Shown: positions 1 through 11,304 of the stretch, one piece after another
Numbering within the stretch: the first letter of the stretch is position 1
How the letters are laid out: every line of letters begins with the position of its first letter
Source: Nematostella vectensis
Lineage: Eukaryota; Cnidaria; Anthozoa; Actiniaria; Edwardsiidae
NCBI RefSeq assembly: GCF_932526225.1
Contig: NC_064034.1
Location: 6,064,001 to 6,128,000, forward strand
Length of the DNA stretch: 64,000 bases
Reading direction: 5' to 3'
Program-made: the position numbers and the translations under genes
The notes under the pieces: model-generated
What the model saw: the letters and a program-made list of their open reading frames with translations, nothing else
The model's database searches: none
What the model was told of the DNA's origin: nothing

Positions 1-3000
1 CGTTGCCGTCAAATATCTGGAAAAGCAAGATATTGAATGATTTACAAACAGAATTATGACGTAACCTTTACCAAACCCGCCATACATACCAGCCATCCAT
101 GACGTCACCTTACCTGCCCCGGGTAGAGACCAGCCATCCATGACGTCACCTTACCTACCCCGGGTACAGACCCCCATCCATGACGTCAACTCTACATACC
201 CTGAGTACAGACCTGCCATCCATGACGTCACCTTACCTACCCCGAGTACAGAGCCACCATCCATGACGTCACCTTACATACCCCGAGTACAGACCTGCCC
301 CTGAGTACAGACCCGCCATCCATGACGTCACCTTACCTACCCCGAGTACAGACCTGCCATCCATGACGTCACCTTACATACCCTGAGTACAGACCCACCA
401 TCCATGACGTAACCTTACCTACCCCGAGAACAGACCTGCCCCTGAGTACAGACCCGCCATCCATGGCGTCACCTTACCTACCCTGAGTACAGACCCACCA
501 TCAATGACGTCACCTTACCTACCCCGAGTACAGACCTGCCATCCATGACGTCACCTTACCTACCCTGAGTACAGAACCACCTTCCATGACGTCACCTTAC
601 CTACCCTGAGTACAGACCCGCCATCCATGACGTCACCTTACCTACCCTGAGTACAGACCCGCCATCCATGACGTCACCTTACCTATCCTAAGTACAGACC
701 TGCCAACAATAACGTCACCTTACCTACCCTGAGTACAGACCTGCCATCCATGACGTCACTTTACCTACCCCGAGTACAGACCTGACATCCATGACGTCAC
801 GTTACCTACCCAGAGTACAGACTCCCATCCATGATGTCACCTTACCTACCTCGAGTACAGACCCCCATCCATGACGTCACCTTACCTAAACCGAGTACAG
901 TCCTGCCATCCACGACCTCACTTTACCTACCCTGAGTACAGACCTGCCAACAATGACGTCACCTCGACCTACCCCGAGTACAGACCTGCCATCCATGACG
1001 TCACCTTACCTAGCCCGAGTACAGACCCACCATCCATGACGTCACCTTACCTACCCCGAGTACAGACCTGCCATCCATGACGTCACTTTACCTACCCTGA
1101 GTACAGACCTGCCATCCATGACGTCACCTTACCTACCCTGTGTACATACCTGCCATTCATGACGTCACATTACCTACCCCGAGTACAGACCTGCCATCCT
1201 TGACGTCACCTTACCTACCCCGAGTACAGACCTGCCATCCATGACGTCACCTTACCTACCCCGAGTACAGACCTGCCATCCATGACGTCACCTTACCTAC
1301 CCCGAGTACAGACCTGCCATCCATGACGTCACCTTACCTACCCTAAGTACAGACCTGCCATCCATGACGTCACCTTTCTTACCACGAGTACAGACCCTCA
1401 TCTATGACGTCACCTCTACCTACCCTGAGTACATACCTGCCATCCATGACGTCACCTTACCTACCCCAAGTACAGACTTGTCATCCCTGACGTCACTTAA
1501 CTTACCCTTGGTATAGACCCATCATCCATGACGTCACTTAGCTTACCCTTGGTATAGACCCTCATCTATGACGTCACTTAACTTACCCTTGGTATATACC
1601 CGCAATCCATGACGTCACTTAACTTACCTTTGGTATAGACCCTCATCTATGACGTCACTTAACTTACCCTTGGTATAGACCCGCCATCCGTGACGTCACT
1701 TAACTTACCCTTGGTATAGACCCGCCATCCATGACGTCACTTAACTTACCCTCGGTATAGACCCTCATCTATGACGTCACTTAACTTACCCTTGGTATAG
1801 ACCCGCAATCCTTGACGTCACTTAACTTTTCCTCGGTATAGACCTGCCATCCATGACGTCACTTAACTTACCCTTGGTATAGACCCTCATCCATGACGTC
1901 ACTTTACTTACCCTTGGTATAGACCCTCATCTATGACGTCACTTAACTTATCCTTGGTATAGACCCGCCATCCATGACGTCACTTAACTTACCCTTGGTA
2001 TAGACCTGCCATCCATGACGTCACCTCTACCTACCCCGAGTACAGACTCACCATCCATGACGTCACTTAACTTACCCTAGACCCGCCATCCTTGACGTCG
2101 CTCCACTCGGTTCCAATGAAGCTGTACTTGATTACGTATCGCGTGACCCACTTGCTTTGAGTGCGGGAACCCTGTGTGGCCACTCCAGTGACCGTCCTCA
2201 CCCCTCCAAGATCAACCTGAAGATACTCAGTGTTGGCTGATGTGGAACTGCACCAAGATGAGCCGCCGTACAGTCGGCCAGCGGATGCCGTGTACGCGCC
2301 AGCATTGCTTGATGACGTCATCTGTGAGTCAAGGATGTAGCCGCGCTCCACTCCGAGTGATGATGCACAAGCTGAAAAGCGATTGTTATGTGAGATATCA
2401 CATGGACTTCCTTTAACCTTTTTGTATCATGTTACATGGCGGTACCTGACTGTAATCCGCGGTAATCCAGTCTTGTTGTTGGGTATTTTTCGTATGCTTT
2501 TGGAACAAACCGGATGAATCTGGCCAGTGGTGGATGGGCGAGCAGTCCTACCACTACATTTGATATGTCAACATTTCCAGTAAACACCTGTAAAACACTT
2601 TTGTAAGCGTTTGTCGTTAAAGTTTGTGTTTTTATGCTATTTTTTTAATCGAAACCAATCAAATTTTTGTCACAGATTCTTTTCGCAGAAACGCTATCGA
2701 AGAAATTTCATTATGATTGGATGAGAGCGTGACATACAAAAAAGCGAAAAAAAAAATGACTTTTCTAATATGGTTGTAATACCCTAATAAGGAATTGACC
2801 GAGCGAGCAGGAAAACCAATGTTCGATATGTATTAGAATCAATTCAAAACATCAATAACATAAGGAGGATAAATGAAAGAATAAATGAATCAGCAGACAC
2901 TCACCCTCTGTACACCAGACTCATTGTATGGCGTCCAACTGATATTATTGACAGAATGCGCGATAGCGTACTGCTTGGTCCACTCCGAGTGGGTGCTGTA

Positions 3001-6000
3001 CCCTTGAGAGGCCACAGAGCACACGCGCCACAGACCTCCCAGGTCAACTTGGAGATATGTATTGTCTCTATCGGCAACTTTTGGTGTCCAAGCCTTTGAT
3101 GTTTGTAGTCTTGCATACCAGGGATACCAGCCGCTACTATACCATGAATTGCTGGTGAAGCGATGATCAGGAATCATATTTGTGCTCTGAAGGCCGACTG
3201 CGTGAGACTGACAATCTGATAAAAAGTTGGCATGGTAATTTTGCTTTTATTTTCTTATAAACGACGCGAAAATGCGGTCTGGCGCGGGATTTTCTTAAAC
3301 ACAGTACCTGATCCTAGTCGGTGACCGTACAGCTCCAACCGTAGACACTTTGACCCAGTCTCCGAAATTGGCACCACGCGGACGTATCTGGCGGCGGGGG
3401 CTTGGTACAGTACTTGACGCACGATCGAGTTTCTGTCGTAATTACCGTTAAACTTCTATATGAAGAATATAAATTTTAAATAATCTATGCTTACCATGGT
3501 AATATACAGCACAATATTTCAATATTTTCAATATTTCAATAGCAGTTACTGTCTTACCCTAGTGGTGTTATTTTCTCTATAACTTGTCCAGTTCGCTCCA
3601 TCATCCGAGCAATCAATCCGATAAGTCTGTACCCACTGGTCAGCGAACGGATCACCTTGTGTAGCTACGGCGCAGATCATGTGACTTGATCCAAGATCCA
3701 CCTGCAGGTATGGCGATACGTCACCTGAGCCCGCACACCATGCACCGCTTGTAGAGCCCAGTCTTGCGCGTACGGCATTTGGGTTGTTTGATGAGGCGGT
3801 GATACTTGCGCTAGGTACGCGATTGTCACCGAGTCCTAGAGCCAGACTCTCACACGCTACGGAGATGGATAAAAAAGAAAATGTTTATGCTCTTTCCCTT
3901 CTATGCTTACTCATAATGTGTGTTTGTCTATCGATAAGGACCTTTGTTTTTTTCAAAACTGATTTTTGGATAACTTTGGATAACTCGTTTTGGTCTTGTT
4001 TTATAGCAAAAACAATAGGTACTTTTAAAACTCGGCTGCTTAATGCAGTTTACCTATATTAAAAACTTATTAAAGTTTATGTTAGATTTACGCTATCACG
4101 CGTTCGTGTTGCAATTCGCCGATTTGAGATACGGCTGCTCAATAGAGTTTCACATTATATCTTGATATATTTTTCCCATAAATATGGTGCTATGGTGCTG
4201 TTGATTTTATGCTATCTGAAGCACAGAAATATGTTTTTACTGTAAACTCTCATCAGCTCCACAAAATAATATCTGTAGATCAATAATGCGCACTATCTGT
4301 AGATGTTTTTGCTTGCGTACTCATTACTTATATAATACATCATGTGTTTCAAGTATACGTAATTGTGTTGCTCACAGCATTCGATGTCTCCAAACAGGTC
4401 TGCTCGTAAACAGATTGCGCTATTCCAGGTCAGCGGCTTGATTCTGACGTAGCGCGCTCTGATTGGATGACTGAGCCATTTGATCATCGCAACATTCTTG
4501 TTGACGTTACCCGTGAAGTTCTGCACAAACGAAAGCGACACGATTTTAGCAATGTGAAACATAATTTATATTAAATCTCAAAGAATTCATAGGAATCCTT
4601 AACCCTATTCAGACTGGGGGGGAGGGGGCTCTTTAAAATCTTAAAATCTATCTGCGGAAGTTTTGATGCCATTGACATGTCGAGGAGACGCTCCATGTTA
4701 CCATGGCAACCGTTTTTTTTTACACATAGGTTTCCCAAACACTAAAAAGGAGTGATTTTTTTTATATTTTGGTCCTGTTTCTAAATTTTGATGCCTCTGT
4801 TGACTTTATAAATTTGTTTAGGCATAAGTTTGTTTTGACATTATATGTTTGTTTTGACAAGTTTCACAACAGCGCTAGAATGTTTTACCTCGGATATTTG
4901 GGGGGAGTGGTGGCATAATTTTGCTCTGCTGTTGTTAAAAATGTCACTAGATTTAGTAGATGACACTTTAAAAGCTACATGCATTCAATTTTTTTTCTTG
5001 TAAGAATTACATTTTTTTTCTTTTGCAAAAATCATAAAAGTCCAAGATGGCGGATCCAAGATGGCGAACCCTTATGGCCTTTTTGCATTGTAAAGCCGTT
5101 AAAAGGTTGATTTTGACATATCTAAATGATGGGAAGTAATTTCAACCCGATATTTGATAATTTGGGCAATATTTGAAAGAATATCTAGCCAAGCGGTTCA
5201 TGAAATACGGAGGGGGGGCCTTTTAGCCACCCCCCCCCCAGTCACAGACAGCTCAAAATAGCCCAGTCTGAATAAGGTTAATTAACACTTATACAGATTA
5301 ACTTACGAAGTCATTGCTGGTGGCAGCATCATAAGTCAGCCATCGTGTCCCATCACCACTGTACTGAAGGTTATAAGTCTTTACCCACTTTTCCTCCCCA
5401 TGGGACCCCTGTGTGGCTACTCCTGAGACCGTCCTCACCCCTTCCAGGTCAACCTGAAGATACTCAGAGACGGACGATGACGTACTACACCATGATGAGT
5501 TGCCGTATAGACGGCCAGCGGACGCTGAACCCGATGACGCCGACATTGCTGAGTCCGGGATGACGTCATCCATCAGACCAAGCGACGACTTGCACACTAT
5601 GTTAATGAGTATGAAATTTAGTCTTTTTTAGATATTTGTCAAGTTGAAGATGTCATTGCCAAGAAAAGCTATGATTATCGTCCTCATTGCAGCTGAGCAA
5701 TGTAAGTGGGATGGTACAGATCGTGTTCGCTAAGTATGGAAAGGTAGCCCTTACATTGGCTCTCTTAGCGCTCGGCATTAGATTTTTCCGCGACCCACAA
5801 TGCATAGCGCAAAGAGAGACCTGGTCTGACTAATTCAAAGGTAGCTGCTTCACCAACCATACCAGAACCGTGGCAGGCCTCGAAAGATTGGGGGGGGGGG
5901 GGGGGGGGGGGGGCACAATACAGTAACATAAAGAAAATTTATTTTATTTATTTTTTTTTTTTTTTGGGGGTCGGGGGGGGCACAGCCATGTCCCTACTGC

Positions 6001-7711
6001 TCATTTCGTTATAATTATTTTAAATATTTGGGGGAACGTGCCCCCGTGCCCCAAGGTTTCTGTTGATAATCAAGCAGGTGGGATGATGTAGTACAGCTAT
6101 TGCAGAAAAGCTCAGTCATAAATAGCCACAACATTACGACAGTTGCTTTGAGTGAGTTCTACTTCAACATACCGTCGGGTTTAGTGCCGTACACCTCCAC
6201 GCGCATCGTCGGGTCCCTGTTATGACTTAAAGGTACAAACCGGATGAACCGCGCCATGGTGGGAACCGCGAGGGTGTTTTTGACGACTGTCGTTCCGTCC
6301 GTGTTACCATTGAATACCTGGCGATACATACGTGTAGTATTATTGGGACAAATTAGACATTTCTTAGGGAACTAATGCCACATCAATGTATTTACCATCC
6401 CTCGAACTCCCGGTATAACTCTTTAAATGTAGATTTCCCATGAACGTATTAGATAATGTCTGAATTCAGCATTTATTAGCATTCAATCCTTAAATAATAT
6501 CCAGAGGGCTTTTATATAATACCTCCCCCTACCTTGTCGGTCCCAGTCTCCTGGTATGTTGACCACGCTTGATTATCCATGGAAAACTGAACTTTGTATG
6601 ACGTCACCCACTCTGTCCCATATGAGGCGCCCTGCGTAGCCACACCGCACACCACGAACACGGCGTTGAGGTCGATTTGAAGATATTCACTTGTGCTACT
6701 GCCACTACGACACCATCCAGGCGAACCGTTAAGTCGAGCATAATAGGGATGGTATCTGCTGTCGTATATTGTCGTAGCTGAAAATCTGTTATCAGGTATC
6801 ACGTGACTATCGCTAATGCCAACCGCTTGACTGGAGCAACCAGCTTCCGCACAAACTGAAACAACTAGGAAAAACAAATTTCTATATTTTTAGTGGACCT
6901 CCGTCCTTTTGCATGCCACATATTTCTCAATGCTCAAACACAAAACATGTTCGAATAACCGCGGCCAAAAGAGTGCCGCCTAAAAGGCTCTGGACATTAC
7001 AAGCAATTTTTACTTGGCTTATTTGAAACCAAACCGAGCACACGATATGGATGTGAGGATTGTTAACAAAGCCATAATGCGCAAAAATGCAAACATAAAA
7101 GCAAAAAAGGTATGTACACTATCACTCTATCATCGCTAACTAGAGAAAAATAAATCACGTTTTTAAAAGAACTAGGAAAAACAAATTTCTATATTTTCAG
7201 TGGACCTCCGTCCTTTTGCACGCCAAAGATTTCTCAATGCTCAAACTGTCAAATTGTCGAACTCCAATATAAGGCCATTGCGAGAAATTCATATGTGGTA
7301 GTGCGAAGTAGAACGTCATAAATTGGAATTTAAAACTTTTTTAAACGTTTTAGGCAGCTGATGCATGCTTAAAACTCGCAATTAAATAGATCTACAAAGC
7401 GATATTTAACCAATAACAAGGAAAGAAGACGTCTCTCCGTATTCTGATTGCGGCAAATAGCAGTTCGGTAAAAACAGTAACCACCAGAGAAAGCGCTGTG
7501 CCTCGAGATCGAAAGTGAACATTATGTTTATGATTCTTTACGATGCTTTTCAACGCTTGCGACGCTAACGGACCTGATGTCACTAGATTATGTGTTATTA
7601 CAATAAACAAGGTTTACACCTGAGGTCTTGTCGCGGCTTACCTGTGATTGTTTCTAGCAGAAGGATGGCGAAAGCTACCCGGAAATAGAAAGAAAGTGCT
7701 TGCACCGCCAT
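1..7711 (-). CDS. Gene 1: F5/8C receptor tyrosine phosphatase paralogue, 5' part only
   Basis: First eleven exons of a discoidin-domain receptor phosphatase gene whose 3' part lies off the left edge. Exons I read (minus strand order): 7642-7711 signal peptide ([19 protein letters not shown]), 6533-6855, 6173-6317, 5307-5596, 4376-4520, 3558-3856, 3308-3455, 2905-3215, 2446-2587, 2076-2371, and the first 16 nt of the next exon at 1-16. All joins have GT/AG ends and consistent phases (1 between domains, 0 inside each domain). Each F5/8C domain is two exons: the first with a YLQVDLGG-type core and VATQG motif, the second with a GN-D/N...ARFIRFVP or ARYVRI core. That gives five F5/8C domains, the fifth split by the long minisatellite intron. 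The exons parallel gene 2 closely. The link to phosphatase domains is inferred from gene 2, since none is visible here. Confidence 0.8.
46..2095. repeat. 41-bp minisatellite at the 5' splice site of gene 1 exon 10 (about 49 units)
   Basis: Tandem array with a period of about 41 bp. Two unit families are present: a left one around TGACGTCACCTTACCTACC and a right one around TGACGTCACTTAACTTACCC. Read on the minus strand, a unit carries the tail of exon 10 (ending ...GGCGGGTCTAGG at 2076), its splice donor GTAAGTTAAGT, and intron sequence. The array therefore duplicates an exon-intron junction and fills the intron between the two halves of the fifth F5/8C domain. Most units contain the palindrome TGACGTCA, the CRE/ATF consensus. 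The homologous array in gene 2 is at 26429-27830. Confidence 0.92.
4603..5277. mobile_element. TTAA-flanked non-autonomous element (piggyBac-like MITE), gene 1 copy
   Basis: Terminal inverted repeats CCCTATTCAGACTGGG (left) and CCCAGTCTGAATAAGG (right; one mismatch on reverse complement) are flanked by TTAA at 4599-4602 and 5278-5281. TTAA duplication plus CC-starting termini is the piggyBac signature; no transposase is encoded. It lies in the intron between the second and third exon pairs. The same insertion is at 30282-31141 in gene 2, so it predates that duplication. This copy lacks about 112 bp present in the other. Confidence 0.75.
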
Positions 7712-9375
7712 CTTTACCAGACGATCATGTCTCGTCGCTATCGGCATGCGTAATCAAGTTAATTCAAAGTCACGCAATATTATTTACAGTGTAATTCGAG
7801 AAGCCGCGTCTTCGAACCAGTCACCTCTGTTGATACATTGACAAGCCTCAGACATAATTTGAATCACAAATAGACCTACTAGCAATGCTAGATACAAATT
7901 CGCACCTTCATATTTCAGCCCAGACTTACAATCTTCCTGGGGTGAACTATCTGAGTCAGTCTCAGTAGATGGCTTGAATATTCTCACGATCACATCCTGT
8001 AATTGTATATTATCCCAGAATAGAGTTCACAATAAAACTATCGTTGCTTTATTCATGCTCTCTTGCTGTTTCACAGCAAGTGAAACTACTTGCATAACTG
8101 AAAATATCCATTAAGACAAAAAAATAACTGACAAAAGTAACCAGATTTTCATCCCTGGAGCTGCAATAGATTTTCATCTCGTAACATCGATATTATTGCG
8201 TAAGTTGTTTAAAAATGATGCTTTAGTCCTAGTCGGTTTTTCCAGGTGGTCGTTCATGGAATAATGAGTTAAGGGCAGGGCTGGTGGAATTGCGGAATGG
8301 TCCCAAAAGTGTGTGTGTGTATGGTGGAAAGGACGTGTTGACATAGAGTTTTGCTCATTAAAAAAAAAAAAAAAAAAAAAAAAAAACACACATCTCATCA
8401 GAAATCCCGTGCGTCGCCCCTAGAGGTTTCTATTGCCCTTTTTCCCCCAGCAGGCTTTAAAACCATGAAAGAACTTTTTGTTATCGCCTGAGCCACTGCT
8501 AAGCACACTATGAAAGTATGTCATGAGTCAGTAAATTGAGCATATCGATTTTCTTTAAAAGATTGTGTGAGCATCTTACCTATTAGTGGCATACACTTCT
8601 TTTTTGCTTAAATGGTATGGAAGGCCATGAAACAATTATAAATATTATTAAATTAAAATAATATTATCATAATATTATCAAATTGAAAATAACGAAAATG
8701 TCCATAAGGAAAATTAGAAATAGTTTCTTATGGAGATGACAATTTTTTTATAAAAACTTGAGCTCCAAGAAAAAGAATATTTTTTTTTTTGCTTTAGCTA
8801 GAGAAGAACCTTCAGTACACTACAATTTATATTTCTTTCCGTTTATTTTCCAAACAAAAACAATTCTGCTGATTTCTTCTAGGCGACATCACTCGCGGTT
8901 CTCAATGTATGGTATAAGAACATTATAACTCCCAGGGGGGGGGGGGGGGGCTCCGATAAAAATAGACGGGGTTATCGGCAAAATCGATTTTAACCATAAT
9001 GGCACTTTGGGCGTGGTCAAAAGAAATTTTTTCCAAGAGATAAAAAATCCTTTAGCATCCTCTTCAAAATAGCAGTTGGTCGAATTTTATACCATAAGAG
9101 ATAGCAAAATTGGAAAATTCCTTCAACACCCCTAAGGGATGGTAGTTGGTCGAAATTTTGTACCCTTAGAGATGTGACGATCTTCTCCGTCTAATTTTCT
9201 GGAGAGTCACCCCCTCCCCCCACCGGGATTATAACATTCATATCTAAGAAACATGGTCTGTATTACATTTTTCGTGTTCTCTAGCCCAGCAATATAGTGA
9301 CTCTAAAGCTCTTTTAGCCTTTAGAATTCGTTGCTTGTAGAATCCCTGGATCCGTCATTAGCGTCAGCCTATTTT
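7712..9375. other. Intergenic spacer between gene 2 stop and gene 1 start
   Basis: Holds the gene 1 upstream region and the gene 2 3' flank. Seen: an A-rich run near 8360-8385, an AT-rich self-complementary patch near 8640-8700, a possible AATAAA on the minus strand at 8842-8847, a G-run near 8935-8950, and about two copies of a 71-bp repeat at 9040-9180. No TATA box or further coding exon is convincing. The homologous spacer is 33764-35487. Confidence 0.6.
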
Positions 9376-11304
9376 TCAACAATCTGAGAAGTTTGCGTAG
9401 TCACTGAAGGAGTCCAAGTACTTCTGTATAATTTGATAGCAAAACACGTACTGCGTCTGGAAACAAATATTTAAACCAATATGTATATATTAATTGGCAG
9501 AATTATCAACATCGGGGATCTCTGTGAAAAAGCGAAAGGGCGATGATAATGATGATGATGGTGATGGTAATGATGATGATGATAATGGTGAATTAATAAA
9601 TACTAAAATGCCATCGTCACGGTTCATTAAGCTATCCTACTCACCAGGCTCTCTACCGCGCCTGGCCGATTGACGCGAATTCGTTTAATGACTTGAAAGA
9701 CGTCAATTACTTGCTCTGTCTTCAAGCGCTCAATAACTGAGGAGATCGCACAAAACGTACCACTCCTACCAACACCGTTACTATGGAGATACAAATCTAG
9801 CGTCAATATTTATTCCTTGAAGCCTGACCGAAAAAAAAGTATTTCATAGAGTATCAAAACAAACAACAAACAACCAATTTAATGCCTAACAAAATAGTAG
9901 TTTTAACTACTTCACTTGACCGTTTTCATCGTTCTATGCAATCCTTAACCCCGTATTGGGTCCTGTTTATTATACCTGCATTGGACCAAGACTGGCGCGT
10001 TGCCGCACTGCTGCTGTGACGTCTGAACTTCGTCTAAAAGATCCAGAACGCTGCGGGAAACCTTAGGGATGCACTTGTCTGTCCAGGACACGTGATGCAA
10101 GTGACGAACCTCGTGCGTCTTCTGCGAAGTGTAACATGGGACATTTGAGCCGTGAGAGATATGTTTTGGATGTTCAGGTGCACAAACTGGTGACAATTTT
10201 CTGTAAAGTGCTTAGGCGGCCTAATTCAGCTTGGTGTCTTTCAAGAAAGTCGGTAAAGCGCAAAGGAAAAAAAAACATGATCAAACCTGTTACCACTAAT
10301 CCGTAAAGCAACTATGTGCCGATATATTTACGAGATTCCACTCGTCTCACCTTTTTTCGCGTCACCTCAAGCTTGGTGCAGATGACGTCACCTTTCTCTT
10401 GCTTGCTGAGCACGCTGACCCCTATGTGACCATATTTGGTAGGTCCATGGTCAGGCCAGTACTCAGGGTATTCCTGTGTAAGCGATGAAATGATCAGTTG
10501 CATTTTTGCTTTTATCTTTCGTTAGTAATGAAGGCTTTTTTCTATACACAAACTTTACAGCGCTCATTACGCTACATTCCCATGCCCTTTCTATCTCTCT
10601 TTTGATTAAAACCACCTTTGTATGCACATGCTCATTATGACACAGATGTTTTCTCCCATACGTTTCCTCGCCCTCCCATACATTCATCGATTCCACCCCT
10701 TTTTTGCGCTAGCCCATGACGTGAACCAATCCCTCACCCAACCTCAGAAGATTCTGGGGCTACCTGGTCAAGTTCGTGCAGGCTGTTCAACATGACAATC
10801 GTCCCGATGTCGTAATCCGTCACCATGCGCCAGAAATCCTCCACGGTCTCCAGCAAGGGATGCTGGGTAGCGATGAATGCATTGCGCCCCCTGTGAGCCT
10901 AAAAGTAAATGTCATTCAGATTAAATAAATGCTTCAATCTTTGTCGCTGTTCTGCAGATGTATGGGCACTCTATTACAAGTACACACATGTAGGAATACG
11001 GCGTTGATGTAGTCCGACTCCTCGTCAGCATGCTCCTTATGCAACATCACCCTACAGCTGTTCACTGCAACACAACATGAGTCACGATGACATACAAATG
11101 CACATACACGCTCGGCCTCGATGATGATTATACACACCTTATATGGTGTTGTAGAAATAGGCAAGAAGGTTTGGCACAAATTCAAGTTAACCAGTACGTA
11201 CATGCTATGATGTCAGAGAATCTGTTCTTGTGCAAATTTTGTGGTTCCTCACCAACGCTTTTCTCTTCCGCCGGTATCTCATGGCTTGTAACGGAGTTCA
11301 GCCT
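9376..11304 (-). CDS. Gene 2 phosphatase domain D2 (exons 36-42), probably non-catalytic
   Basis: Second phosphatase-fold domain from seven exons. Landmarks: [57 protein letters not shown] then [21 protein letters not shown], and the C-terminal [14 protein letters not shown] before TGA at 9376-9378. The catalytic His is Gln (VQC), and the WPD aspartate loop reads WTD here (WPD in gene 3). D2 domains of receptor phosphatases are commonly weak or regulatory, which fits. Confidence 0.84.

Noticed and set aside
7784-7993. 69-codon frame with a hydrophobic segment upstream of gene 1, also at 33836-34045
   Set aside because: Differences between the two copies are mostly amino-acid changing, and there is no splice or start support, so it looks like unconstrained flank.
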